64,000 nucleotides of DNA from the NCBI GenBank assembly GCA_030544235.1, contig CM060469.1, positions 11,740,017 through 11,804,016 on the forward strand. The letters run 5' to 3'. This DNA comes from Lepturacanthus savala (Eukaryota > Chordata > Actinopteri > Scombriformes > Trichiuridae). Positions 13,932-26,388 of this stretch are shown piece by piece. The notes below the pieces were generated by a model. That model saw only the letters and a program-made list of their open reading frames with translations, did not search any database and was not told where the DNA came from. The position numbers were made by a program, and so were the translations under genes. Each line of letters starts with the position of its first letter. Position 1 is the first letter of the stretch.

Positions 13932-14603
13932 GCAGAGCATCCTGACATCTTAAAGTACACAGTAATTGTTATTTTCAACTAGAACCCTATTTTGCCTGTT
14001 TATGTTATAATTACAGACGCCGATAATAAAAAAATGCAGATTTATGTACTCCCGGTCCACAAAGAGCTGCTCTAGAATCAGGCCTGACTGCATATCTTCT
14101 GATTATTTATTCTGAATACAGAATGATTACATTAAAATCGTGCTGTGTTGAATCAATGTCCAAAAGGATGTTAACATAAGCAGTAAACATCAAAAAGTTC
14201 AGGGTCCTAAAAATCAATACAAATGTATTCAGACTATAGTAAAATGACAAAATGTTAAAAGAATGTTTAGATGTTATATTATAAATATTTTGTAACACAA
14301 CCAACAGAACATATTCACAAACCCTCTTTTAGAAGCTAACAGATCAGAGTAATGTAGCCAGAAAAAAAGTAAAGAAGCCTGGGAAACAGTAAAACCATTC
14401 CAAATATACATTCTATTGTAAATGTTCTATCCAAACTACAGTGGTATTTACAGTTTTGACCTGTGTTTTACTGTGGAAACATAAGTTTAGGGGATTTTTG
14501 TGTTTTTTTGTGAGTTTCTTCTCTCAAAAACGCTACAGAAAGAAGGTGACATATAGCTGAGTTTGAATAACATAATTCATCATGATGGTATGCTTCTTTT
14601 TTA

Positions 14604-14785
14604 AGTATATTTTGGGGCTTTTATGCCTTTATTGATAGAAATGGAGATAGACAGGAAGGGGGAATGAAATGCAGGAAGGGGCCGCCTGATGCTGGATTTA
14701 AGCCGGGGCTGCCTGCGGTGAGGACAGTAGCCTCACGACATGGGGCAGCTGCTCTACCCACTGCGACACTTGCCACCCCAGGTAT
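14604..14785 (-). mobile_element. tRNA-derived SINE, copy 1 (minus orientation)
   Basis: Read on the minus strand, the right end is tRNA-like. It has an A-box-like segment (GTCGCAGTGGGTAGAGCAGC) and a B-box-like GGCTTAAATCC, followed by a purine-rich body (AGGAAGGGG...) and an AATAAAGGC-type tail on the left. Flanking sequences 14591-14603 and 14786-14798 match at 12 of 13 bases, a good target-site duplication. It shares the full structure with the copy at 27851-28042. It lies in intron 4 in the same orientation as stxbp6. Confidence 0.75.
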
Positions 14786-15049
14786 TGCTTCTTTCTTATT
14801 TACATGGTTTGTTGTGGATATACATGCTCTTTGGCTAACTTTGGTTACCTAAAATTAGAAGGGAAAGTTTACAATCAACAGTTACTGATACTTTAAATAA
14901 TAATGCTGCTATTTCACATTTTAAAATGTCTTATGCACAGAAAAATGATGTATGAAATTAGAAATTAAACTTCAATTGACTAATGTAACAGAGGCCTAAA
15001 GGCACAGCTATGCTGCTCCTGCTATAAGATAAACCCCTGCTGTGCAGTT

Positions 15050-15063
15050 TAATTAATGCAAAT
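15050..15063 (+). promoter_or_regulatory. Composite homeodomain TAATTA plus POU octamer ATGCAAAT
   Basis: A perfect TAATTA (15050-15055) directly abuts a perfect octamer ATGCAAAT (15056-15063) in intron 4. Octamers bind POU factors and TAATTA binds many homeodomain proteins; adjacent pairs are common in neural enhancers. The surroundings (about 15040-15130) look like a conserved non-coding element by composition only. Confidence 0.35.
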
Positions 15064-16317
15064 CTTGACATTACCAGCAGCAGTATAATGAAGCTATGGC
15101 AGAGATTCATGCAGGACGAGCACCTCCCCCTAGCGCTCCTGACACACTCCTATAGCCTTTTATCAAATCTTTTTACTCCACATTAGGCCTACAGTTATTT
15201 CTTTTACAGTTAATTAACGTCTCTCTTCCAATGGACACTCCCATTTAATATATACTATATGCCTTTCATTGTATCATTGTGTTTCAGGTGCTTCTCCTTC
15301 TCACCATCAACACCATCTAGGACTTTGACTTGCTATGCTGCATCAAGAGCCCCACGCTATCCTCAAATTGACCCACAAAAAACCCATTAACACTTTCACT
15401 CAATTGATTAATGTAAAATATTTGATCCAGTGCTATGGATAATGATAAATTACCCTATTATAAATAGTAATTAAGGAATCCATCTGTATCATCTTGTTGG
15501 GTCTGTCCTTGAACTAAATTAGATAAACTTTTACTGCACATATTAATGCATCCTACAGATTCATACATACATGTTGGTGGGAGGTGATGTGAATGTGATC
15601 AGGGTATTCCTCCAAAAAAAAGAGAGGCTTCCTCTCAGTGAAACGTCCCTGAATAAATAAAGGTTTTAAAAAAGCATGCAGCCTGAATAACTCCTTCAAT
15701 TCTGCAATGAAAAGAAGAGAGATAACAATGCCTCTGACATTTTTTTCATGAGGGGAAGGTTCGACCTTGCTTTCTCAGTTGGCCTTTAGTTTAGTCATGT
15801 TCATGCTGGATAAAGGCTTCAGCAAGACACTAAAGACACTAATGGAGACACAAATGGAACATTCTGTCCTAAATGTACCACAGATCTATGCCGCTACAGA
15901 GAAATAGTTACTAAGTAGTGAACTGATAAATGTCAGCGTCAACAGAAGTGTATAAAGCAGTAATCATTTCCAACAGTATAGTCGTGACTAGGTTGTATGT
16001 TAATTTGGAAGAAAGTTGTACTTCAACTTTACAACATAAAAGGAAATCACTGGGGAAAAAAAAAGCACTACATCATGTTACTTTCAAAAATAAATTCACC
16101 ACTGCAGAGAATTAGTCAGTTCCTGTACATATAGATTGACAGTGAGAAGCAAGAAGAGTGAAAACATTTCAAACCTTAAGTCAACTTTAAAATTTGTTTG
16201 TAGTATATGACATAACATTAAAACTGAGGTTAACTAAGAAGTCCCAGAAGCAGAAATCTCAGTTCAAATGTCAGGATCAGTAGTTATTTGGAACTTTTTG
16301 GAATCTAACCATACCAT

Positions 16318-16680
16318 TTAAAAATCCATACAGTAATAATTGATATAAACTATATGTGCACATATGTTTGTTTTTTGTTTTTTTTTTAACCCAAATTTAA
16401 GATGTACATCACCATCTTTACCAATTACACAAGGAGCTCCACATTTCTTAGTAGGGGAAAAAACGTATACCCCTGCTATGATAGCTGTAGTTTTGTATAC
16501 CACTGGCTTACCTCGTCTTAGTAGATGCCCAAGGTGTGCAACCAATTCTTTCCTCATTCTGTTCAAAAAGATTTTGCAACGGACAATGACTGAATCTACA
16601 GGTTGGTCTTCTGTGATAAGAAAATATCGAAAGTCATAGTCAGTTTTTCCATTTAAAATAGGATATAGTTTTGAAATTAG
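16318..16680 (-). other. Unrecognised open frame of about 120 codons
   Basis: The frame is open from roughly 16680 down to a stop at 16318. It contains DYDFRYFLITEDQPVDSV, then RMRKELVAHLGHLLRRGKPV, then FSPTKKCGAPCVIGKDGD. The composition looks protein-like, but I recognise no domain, splice-bounded exon or transposase motif. A frame of this length is expected a few times by chance in 64 kb. Recorded as a low-confidence candidate, perhaps a relic of a mobile element. Confidence 0.12.
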
Positions 16681-19616
16681 TCAGGGGGAGTTAGAGTTTT
16701 TGGATTACTGACTCACGTGTTAAGCACTGAAAACTTTAGAAATGCCATACATCTGTAAATCTGGTTATTGTTTTGTTACTTACATATTTGTGAAAATGAA
16801 GGTCACACAATTAATACTATTAAAATGTGTATTTGATGTTATAGAAATGTTTGATACATTTGTGAAAACCTCTTGAAACCTAGCCCATGTTTATACAAGT
16901 GGGTTGTTTTTAACATGACAGGACAAATCCTAACACTAATACACCCCAAGAAGGAACACTGACACAGAACCTCTATTGTAAACTTGAGGGAGATGATTTT
17001 GCTTAATGGAGAGGCTTTAAAAGCATCCACTTAGCTCAGATTCAAGTCATGAACACATGCCAATGAGAGAGAAAAGCTTTGCTGGGAATTGGGGAGTAAC
17101 AGAGTAATAAAATTGTAGGCAGCAGCCCAAGCCGCTGCACTGTCAGTACTGATAACCAGGCAAATATAGCAAATTAGTTGCCTTTATTTTTAGACCAATT
17201 ACATGCCCCATCAAAGATCAGAAATTATGCACCTGTGCATCTAACCCATACAGCCCTGGGAGACGTCTAGAACTTTGCAGTATCAGTTACCTAAAAGTTT
17301 TTTTAAACAGAATGTATGTAAGCACATAATCCAATTAATTTATAATTAATAACAGGCGCCTTTATTGCTCCATTGTACATTTTTACTTTATGAGACTCAG
17401 GATTATACTGTCCAATGTCTGATTAAATCTTAATATTACTTCATAATAAACTGCCTATTGTTTTTGGTCTATGACCATCTTCAACTCAAGAGAGATTGAA
17501 CCCCATGTAGTAAGACGCAATTGGTATGAGGAAAAGAATGATCCTGAATGATCAGATCTTTATTCGCACGTGCACACACACATGCACACAACAATCTTAG
17601 AGATTTGTTAATAGGTATGATGTGTTCGTTCATCCCATTATGGCTATCCAAATGCCAACACACACTATACTTCCTTTACTAAGATGGTTCTTATCATATT
17701 GATTCATGCATGTCTTTATTCCTCCTCCTTGTATTTTGTAGCTACTGGGTTGAAGTGCATTAACTATTTGCCCTTTGTGTTTTCAGGGGGCTGCCATCAC
17801 AGAGGGTCTGCAGATAGAGTCTCCCACAGTTATGGTCCCACACCTGAGCAGCGTCATGAGTTTTGTTTTGCACTGGTGTGAGACTTAAACTGGAGTCGAC
17901 AGAGTTGGCAGCGGGATGGCACCGTCTTTGTTCCTCCTGGTGTACTGTCAACCTTTTAGTCTATCAAGCTGTGCATCATTCACATGCCAAGTTTATTTTT
18001 AGAATCTTGGTTAGGGTTAGATCATTAGCTAGTTCTACAAAATCAAAAGGTTTGGTTATTAGATGTATAAGTAGTTTCAATACGACGCATATATTTGTTA
18101 TGGGTAAAATCTTTTAAGCACCTACAACATGGGGTTGTGTTTTTTTCTCATACAGAACTAATCCACTACTTTTCTTACATTGCACATAGTTATATGCTAT
18201 ATAGTGCCTATGAGACTATAACTGAATAATTTCACATCTGTTGGAGTTGTATGTTGATAAGCAACATTTGCGCTCCGTAATCCATCCTACTCTAAGAAAT
18301 CCCCTAGCCACAGCACTTTCCAGAACACCACTACCTACAGTATTCACCCACACATACAGAGGCTAGAGTATGCATCAGGGTCAATTTAAGAGTTAAATAT
18401 GGACATGGTTTGCAGAGTAGGAGGAAGATCAAGGAAAGAGAAAGAGAATAACTTGATACTTACAGTAAGAGGAACAAAAGAAATTCAATAATATTAACCA
18501 AGTGTTTCTACGGGTATTTTTTGTATTTTCATGTTTTTGTAATGCCTTGTATGCATCTATAATATGTTCCAGAGCTTTAGCTTTACCTAAAAATCTTTTC
18601 TTTTGAATCATAGGGAAAGATTTCACAAAAAGAGAAAGAGATTAATATGTCATCTCTCATTTTGTGGCTTGTTCACATTATTTCTTTTTGTTGTAGCCCT
18701 TTGCTGAACCTTTAAAATCCAGCAAAGTAAACATTTTTGTTTCATTATTAAATATGCCTAAATTTCCAGCAACTGAATTGATGTGGGGCAGATGGACACC
18801 CTGCAGGAGGCAGGTTGGGGATGTGTTTCCATAAATAATTACATGAATAATACAACAGGTTGAAAGGTACTGAAAGATGAGGCTTGGGGATAAACAGATC
18901 AATATCTGATTTAACCATGCAGGATGCTGCACTCTCTACTGGGTTTCACCGAAGAGGAAACCATCAACCTGTATTAGAACCATCTCCTGAGCAACAAACA
19001 TACCATTTGCATCCAGGAGATTAATTAAAAACAATTATGTGCTTTTAGATCAACATTTTACAAACATTTGGGATTAGGTTGGGCTACAACGTTGTTATTG
19101 ATAAAATAACTCAGTTGATATTAGGTTTTCTCATACGGAGTATGTAATTGTTCACAGCTTCACAGATGAAATAATCAAACAGCGATTAATGGATTGTTAT
19201 AGCTCATACAGCAATGTATAATGGAATTTTGAAGAGGGGCAAAAAATATAAAATAATGAGCCCCACATTTAAAATATGTTGAGATTACATACATTAGGGA
19301 GGATGATTAGTGTAACACTGAGTATTGTTTGTGCTGTAAAACCATTTGACAACTGCAAAGTCACAGCTGATGCATTTTGTTGGTCATCCTCATTGACCTC
19401 ACTTCGCAACAGATGTTGTGTACAAAGAATGCATGCATTTTCATATACACCAGGTGCTGGTGCTGTCATCATACATAATCAGATTCAGATTGTCTTACAG
19501 CACAGTGTGACAGCAGTGAATCTGGCGTTGCAGAGCCACTGTGTCCTTAAATGCGATATTAAAAGGACAGTTAGCAGAAGGTTTTTTTTGTTGTTGTTTG
19601 TTTAAAACGGTCTTAC

Positions 19617-19782
19617 CCCCCAGCAGTTTGGACTGACAGTTGACGAACTCTGGTTTCCGGGCAGAGCTGTAACGTTGACAGGTGTGGTGAAGAACCTGGA
19701 CAAAGGTGCACTTCTCTCCTGCTGAACCAGCAACCCACTGGTCAAAAGCATTCTCGAACATCAGGTCAAACTCAGGACAGTC
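19617..19782 (-). CDS. stxbp6: stxbp6 coding exon 4: end of PH-like domain and linker, residues 96-151
   Basis: This exon has 166 nt. The acceptor is ttatcgaag and the exon opens with DCPEFDLMFENAFDQW. It continues through CTFVQVLHHTCQRY and KPEFVNCQSKLLG, all hallmark amisyn segments. It ends with the first base of a Gly codon before the donor gtaaga, phase 1, joining to the Gly-Asn-Ser-Ile start of exon 5. It covers the last part of the PH-like fold and the short linker before the SNARE motif. The open frame continues past both ends, but those extra residues do not resemble the family and the splice consensus is clear. No stop or frameshift was seen. Confidence 0.96.
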
Positions 19783-19915
19783 CTTCGATAACATAACAGA
19801 ATTTAATGTTAGAAAGGAGACATGAACAATTAAGATTTGTGTCAGAAATACTTGTTAACCCAAAAATATAAATTGAATAAATAGCAGTGAATGAAGAAGG
19901 TTAAATATAACATAC
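19783..19915 (-). other. stxbp6 intron between exons 3 and 4 (133 bp)
   Basis: A minimal intron with donor gtatgtt and acceptor ttatcgaag, separating exons 3 and 4. It is phase 0 and AT-rich, with no other feature. Confidence 0.93.
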
Positions 19916-20046
19916 TTTGTTAGGGTCAATGCCATTGACCTGCAGTAGTTGGCAGATTGTCCACTGTGACCTTTTTATAAAGGCTGAAGATCCTTGGAAT
20001 TGCTTCACCTTTGTGATGAATACGTGGGATGGTTTCTTATTGGTCA
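19916..20046 (-). CDS. stxbp6: stxbp6 coding exon 3: PH-like domain, residues 52-95
   Basis: This exon has 131 nt. The acceptor is tttccacag at 20047-20055. The first two bases complete the split Val codon, followed by TNKKPSHVFITKVKQF, then SSAFIKRSQW, and ending VNGIDPNK. Both the TNKKP start and the VNGIDPN end match vertebrate amisyn. The stretch between SQW and QVNG differs most from the mammalian protein (TICQLL where mammals have MLEQLR). The donor is gtatgtt, phase 0, immediately followed by a 133-bp intron. The exon is too short and too spliced to stand out as an open frame; it was found by matching the protein family. Confidence 0.95.
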
Positions 20047-23000
20047 CTGTGGAAACAGAAGACAACCTGATGAGTTCTTATCCAGATAAGATTTTTTTTT
20101 ACCCCACTTAACACTAACTTTCAGAAGTTACAGTGTGTTTCTTGTAAAATTAATATAATACTGATACAGTGTGTTGTATATTATTTTGTCTAAAAAGAAG
20201 AGTTCTCCATGTTCCCAGTTGAGATCATTTTCTTTTCTACTGTCTTTATTGGGAACTGCACAATGCTTTTTTAGATAGATAAAAATAGACATTGATTTTG
20301 TAAATACGGATGGTACACAAAGACAGAGTTGGCTGTTTACAGACATAAGCAAGCCAATTACTTGGAGAAAGCATAGAAGAAATGGAAAAAGCAGTTTAGC
20401 AGTAGATATGCAATGGTTACTTTCTTTCAACAGTTCATTTGGAATGTTTTTTTCTTGTTTTTCCTTTTCTTTTTCAATAAGGAAGATGTGTGCTTTGCAA
20501 AATAGCATTTTGTAGTAGTGTCTTGTAAACTGTAGCACATATATTTCTGATACAGTGAGCAAGTTTTGATCAGGGTTAATGGACAGTTCAGGTCATAAAA
20601 TGATGAGTACAAAAGTCAAGTAAAAGTCACAAGCATTCTTCTGTAGGTGGCAGAAACAAAGGGATCCATTAACAATGGACATTTCACTTTTGAAGCCAAA
20701 AACAGCAGGCCGTGTTAACATTTCCATGAGCTGCCTGATCATGAGCTGATAAACCCTTGAAAAATAATTTTCATCTCCAGTATTATTCTGCGAAATTGTG
20801 TGCAAGTAACATATAGACATTGCAATTTCTGTTGTGTTCTAGGTACAAAAAGCTCATCTTTCAACACTACCGGTTTGAAGAACATAAACACTTGGTTATA
20901 TTGTTCCTGTCAAAGTGTATATTGCTAAGCATTACCACACAGTGCTGAACACAACTCATTTCTCCTGACAAAAGTAATGCATTTCTTACACCACATTCAA
21001 GCATGAAGGTGTTTCCTCTAAAACAACTCACAGAAGGAAAATGGGCATAAAGATAACATCATTTAGATAACATTACTTTGGCAACACATTGTGCTTTCAT
21101 TAAAAAGATTACATTTGCAGAATCTTATCTGATGGTGCAGAAACAATCATGATTTCTACAAGGAAAAAAAAAGTTCATAAGAGCTGTATAATCCTGAAAA
21201 GAAGTGTCAAGTCTGTTGCTCGACATATTCTTTAGAAGATTAGGCACATTTATAAATAGATAAATAAGGTGTTACAGATTAACCTGACTTGTTTTAAGAC
21301 AAATTTGTAAAAGTGTGAACCTATCCTTTAACATTTCCTGACATGTTTTCTTAAACTTGCCCTATCTTGTCACAGCATTACACGCAATTTTACAGTATAT
21401 GAATGTCTGATTCTTCCCATACAGAGATAAGCCCATACAGCACCATCTGTTTATAGATCGAGGCTCAGAGTGACTGCTGGATGTGTGATGCAGGATTCTG
21501 AAAGCCTTTTTCCTTCTCAGAGGCAACATGCTCCTGCATTGCTTTTATAACCCTCTCAGTAAATCTCAGCTTCCGTTCTCTCACATTTGCCATTGTGTCA
21601 TCTCAGAGATATGGACATGTTTGGGTCACTTTCTCTGTTGCTGCCCTTTACTCCCATTTCTCTCTATTAAAAACCCCCAAAAATATCTGGCTGGTCATCA
21701 TGTTGTTCCGTTTTTCCTTTTGTTCAGTCTTGTTTTGGAAATGTAGATAGGGCTGAACGTTACATCAAGTGATACATTCAGTTAGCAAGCTCCCCTGAGA
21801 GGAAGAATGTTTGGATCTGTTGTGTATCCATTTAGACAGCTGTAGTTAATACTTGAGGTGCTGGCTTGTGGTGGAACAGAGACAGACACATTCAACACAG
21901 GGAGACTGGCAGCCGTTCCTTTCTAATCTTTTCTTTGTAAATTTGTTTTTATTCAAACAGGCAGCCACAACCATGACAAATAGATGAAGTGAATGATCAG
22001 ATCTGCATGGATCACACAGTAGGCTAATAGAAGCTCTAGGAAACCAGAAAATTTAATAAAGAGGATGACAGCTGGATATAATGAACCAGTGTGTTGAAGG
22101 GTAGAAGTCTAGAAACTAAGGTCATCCAATTTGCAGGAAGAATAATTTGTCTTTGAGCTACAACCATGGCAGATGATAAACTACAGCACAGAACCACAGG
22201 CTGATTAAGTAGAAATGGGGTTTTATTGCTCTCACTTGATAAGTGTGGGACTTAGGAGATGAAAAGCATAGGAGCAGCTTGAAATCAACCACAACCCATC
22301 TTTTTCATCTTGACACAAGCCTCCCTTCGTATTATACTGCCAGATATGTCCTATAATGAGCTGCAACTAATGATTGTATATTATTAATTAATCTTACATA
22401 CATATACACACACACACACACACACACATTCATGTAGACAGACACAACCATCCACACACACCAGAATAACACTTACATAACACTGGAGAATTGGTACAAA
22501 TACCTGACGACATAAATGCATAAATAATGTGGGAATGAGACCTTTTGTGATGGAGTCCAATCATCAACATCGATGTCTTGATCAATCTGCCAGACACCTT
22601 TGAGGCTTTCATATCAATTTCATATTCAGCTGTTGACTCCCACCTTGTCTCAGTTGCTCCAATGCATATTAAACAATTACTGAAATTTGGCGTAGCTGCA
22701 AAAGACATACCCAAATCCTTCTAATAAAATGAAACCTCAAGTTACTATCATGTTACTGTAAATTAAATCAGAATGAAACTGTGATACACAAGTCGGTCAA
22801 AGTGCACTGAGCTTGAACTCTTGCACATGAACCGAGGATTGGAAAATAAAACTGTATTGTTACATACTTAATTCGTTAAAACATAATAAACTTTATGGGA
22901 ATGAGTAAAGAACACTTGGCTACAAAATAATTTCAGAAACAAGAAATGACCATATTTAACTGAGAGGCTGCCAAAGCCATTGTCTCCATGTGGGCTGGCT

Positions 23001-24923
23001 ATCAGAGGAAGGCCATGCTGGGGTTCCTGTCCTGCTCCTTTCTCATGCTCTGATGGTGACATGCACTCACTTCCTCCAGTGGATCAGTCCCTTGTTGTGC
23101 TTGGCTATGTCTGAGTGCTGCGGCCTGAAGGAAAACTCGTACTGTACCATTTACACACTGCTGACATCACAGAGGAAACGTTCTCGGGATCAGCTTTCCT
23201 TCATGGAAATATTATCACAGTTGCTGTTGTTAAGAGGGAAATGTGAACAGTGAGGAAAGTTTTAGCAAAAGCGGTAATGACATCAATGATCATGCGAGAA
23301 GTGTGCAGACTGTCAATTACTGTATGAATATATCCAAGTTTTCTAGGAAAATGTTGAACCAAGTATGATGGAAATAAATAGGATTCAGTACAACCAACAT
23401 CTTAGAAATTATGAAACAACTATGGAATGCTAGCCAAAATATTTGAGATCAATATTGACACCATGACCACCCACATAGGTATAACATTAATAAGTTCCTT
23501 TTCCTTACATAATACAACTTAATCTTTGTGTCAACACCGTATGTTCAAAAATCTACATCCACAAACAAGAAATGTGATAAGTATCAACATTTTTCACCAT
23601 CCCAGAAGAGATATGAAAATCCAAAACCACAGAATAACAAAAGATCAAATCAGATATGGAAGGCAGATTTTCCAAAAATTCCAATGTCCCAGGCAAATGG
23701 AAGAAACGCTGATCAAATATCTGTATTTACCGAGCTTAAAAACAATTGACAGGCTAGTTGAAATATATATGAAGACTAATGTTATCAAAGCATGTAGGTT
23801 CATATTTTGAGATTTTATTGAGAAGTGGGCTACTTTTGCTTATACAATATATTCCAAATAATGTAAGTCAATAGACATGCATGCAAATAAGTAAATGATG
23901 CCCACCTACATTTGTTGGGTCAATACGCAACATTAAGATTTTCCTTCAGTGTCAGACCATCAGATTAAAAATCAACATAAAAACTATTTGAAAAACAAAC
24001 AAAATACATGTAGGCTCATATGGCTCACAGCATTTTAATTTTTGCATTCTGTATAGACTTTATATTAAACAAATTCAAAGTTAGCAACGCGTTAGCTCAG
24101 CATCTGGCCAGACTCACTTAAGTGGGCTAACCTTTACAGTGAACCAGCTATTCTCATTTTAGTGACAATCTCAGCCACCCCTAAACATAAAACAGAGAAA
24201 TTAGTGGTTGTTGGATCTCTCCTCTCCTGAGTTTTGCTCTTAATGTTCCTACTGTGCATTTAAAGTGGATATGTTTCCGGTAGAGCGGCATGTCCACCCA
24301 GTGAGCACTGTTTATCATCTTCTTTGCCACTTGTGACAGAGCAGAACGAAATGGAACTGGCCTGACGCGTAAACTTTGAGGACCAGCTTTTCCCCATTTA
24401 CTGATGTTACTGTAACACATTTATTGCAGTGGCTGCAGTGTCACATATAGACAGTGTATAAATAGAATTCATATATATTGTATACCTTAATTTATGTGTT
24501 GAGAACAGCGAATATAGAAACTAAAACTTTACACTGGCAATCTGTGATAGTGCTACGAAACAGACCTTGTCATATTCTGATCTATAGTTTCCGATTACAG
24601 TTTAAGGATGAGGTGCTACTCAAGCTTAAAAGATGAAAGTCTGTTTTTAATTATTCAACTTCAGGCTGTTCTACTTCAAAGATTTTTCACAGTCTCTAAC
24701 TCAACCAGGTGGGCTGAAGATCTCTTGACAAATCAGACCCCTTCAGTCAGCAGTCAATTGCCTCTATGCTCCGACATTAAGTAGACACGGTTGCCATGGT
24801 AATCACATTTGCATGACACAAAGACACCTGAGAAGCAGCGACTGGCAACTGGCCAGGTCCTTAGTGAGCGAGTTTAAAAACTATATACTGTGAAATAGAG
24901 GGAGAAAAGCAACCCACACAGTC
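20047..24923 (-). other. stxbp6 large intron, exon-3-proximal part: no gene
   Basis: This is the 3' end of the 36-kb intron. Apart from a (CA)n tract at 22406-22428 I recognise no repeat or exon. Short open frames on both strands show no domain. Confidence 0.7.
22406..22428. repeat. (CA)n microsatellite
   Basis: About eleven uninterrupted CA units, preceded by a short TACATA run; likely polymorphic. Confidence 0.9.
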
Positions 24924-26388
24924 CAGTGAATATAAAAAGTCAGCACACCCCTAATGTGACCTATAAATTGTACGATACAATTGAATAACAAACTGAAATC
25001 TTCCAGGAAGGTGAAGTAAAAATAAACAACTGAGATAATGAGGTTGCACAAGTGTGCACACCCACTTATATGTGGGGATGTGGCTTTGTTCAGATTTAAA
25101 TAATTACATTCAAAGTCACGTTAAATAGGAGTCAGCACACACTTGTCACCATTTAAAGTACCTGTGATTAATCACAACTAAAGATCCTGACATTTTTGTA
25201 GCCACAGTCTTCCAGCACACGCCATGATCTGCAGAGAGCTTTCAAAGCCTCAGAGGGATCTTATTGTTCAAAGATATCTGTCCGGTGAAGGATACAAAAG
25301 AATCTCAAAGGAATTAAATATACCATGAAACACAGTGAAGACAGTCATCAAGTGGAAAAAATATATGGCACAACAGTGACATTATCAAGAACAGGGCGTT
25401 CATCCAAAATTAATAAGACAAGAAGAAAACTCGTAAGGGAGACTGACAGCTGACTGACAGCAACACTGAAGCAGCTGCAGGAATATCTGGCAAGTACTGG
25501 CTGTGCAGTACATGTGACATGTTGTCTTCTTCTTATATCTGGGCTATAGAGAAGGGTGGATATAACACCCCAGTCTGGCTTCATTTTGCAAAAAGACATT
25601 TAAAATCTCCCAAATGCATATGGGAACATGTGCTATGGTCCAATGAAACCAAAGTTAACCTATTTGGCCATAAAAAAAGATTTATTTGACAAAAAACAGC
25701 ACTGCTCATCAACAAAAGAACACCAGACCTATATTGAAGCATAGTGGTGGCAGCATCAGGCTTTAGGGCTGTTTTTCTTTAGCTGGAATTGGGGCCTTAG
25801 ACAGGGAGGAGTGAATTTTAAACAATTCCATATACCAGTCAGTGCTTGCACAAAAACCTTTGGGTTCCATTTAGAAAGCTGACGGGAAGAGGAAGTTCAT
25901 CTTTCAGCATGACAATGACCCAAAGCACACATCCAAATCAACAAAAGAATGTTTTCACCAGGATAAGATTGAGGTTTTGGAATGGCCCAGCCAGAGACCA
26001 GACCTGAATCTGATTAAACATCTGTGGGGTGATCTAAAGAGGGCTGTGCACAGCAGATACCCTCCATATCTGTCAGATTTGGAGCGGTTTTGCAAAGATG
26101 AGGTGGCAAATATTGTCACATCAAGATGCGCCATGCTGATAGACTGCTACCCAAAAAGACAGATTGCTGTAATAAAAGCCAAAGGTGCTGCAAAAAATTA
26201 TTACTCTAAGGGTGTGCATATTTATGCAACCAGGATATTTCAAGCTTCCCCCCTTCATAGGTTTCAATTGATTTCAATTATAGTTCACATTAAAGATGGA
26301 CAAAATTGTGAAATTATTTTTCTTGGTGTCATTTTACATCACAAATCCTGGCATTTTAACAGGGATGTGTAGACTGTTATACACACTA
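24924..26388 (+). mobile_element. Degenerate Tc1-type transposon, plus orientation
   Basis: An element of about 1.46 kb of the fish Tc1 group. The left end is CAGTGAATATAAAAAGTC followed by AGCACACCCC. The right end, on the opposite strand, reads AGTGTGTATAACAGTCTACA, followed by CATCCCTGTTAAAATGCCAGG. These are diverged copies of the same terminal repeat, but the left end has lost the TTAAAATGCCAGG block. Between them lies a transposase pseudogene. No clean TA duplication remains at the edges. It is inserted in the large stxbp6 intron, opposite to the gene. Confidence 0.9.
25224..26210 (+). pseudogene. Tc1-type transposase pseudogene
   Basis: It starts MICRELSKPQRDLIVQRYL, the usual paired-like helix-turn-helix domain of Tc1 transposases. 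It then hits stops after KELNIP, after VRETDS and after KKRFI, with the linker between the DNA-binding and catalytic parts decayed. The catalytic part keeps VLWSNETKVNLFG, FIFQHDNDPKHTSKSTKE and EWPSQRPDLNLIKHLWGDL. By comparison with the DD34E triad of this family, the first Asp is Asn (WSNET), the second Asp is kept (HDND) and the final Glu is Lys (LIKHLW). The gene therefore cannot encode an active enzyme. The frame stays open after the normal end into the right terminal repeat. Confidence 0.9.

Larger units (their letters stand above)
10966..19616 (-). other. stxbp6 intron between exons 4 and 5
   Basis: The intron is 8.65 kb. It contains a tRNA-derived SINE (14604-14785), a hairpin at 13902-13931, a homeodomain-plus-octamer site at 15050-15063, a possible hAT-like terminal fragment around 12480-12570 and an open but unrecognised frame at 16318-16680 (minus). 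The rest is AT-rich sequence in which I see no gene. Confidence 0.75.

Noticed and set aside
14700..14780. Possible functional tRNA gene
   Set aside because: A and B boxes are present but the cloverleaf is not maintained and the element has a SINE body, tail and target duplications.
14664..14852. 62-codon plus-strand frame
   Set aside because: It lies almost wholly within the reversed tRNA-SINE.
20128..20562. 144-codon minus-strand frame just upstream of exon 3
   Set aside because: AT-rich, Lys/Phe/Leu-rich residues with no domain, located within the intron directly before the exon 3 acceptor; not part of amisyn.
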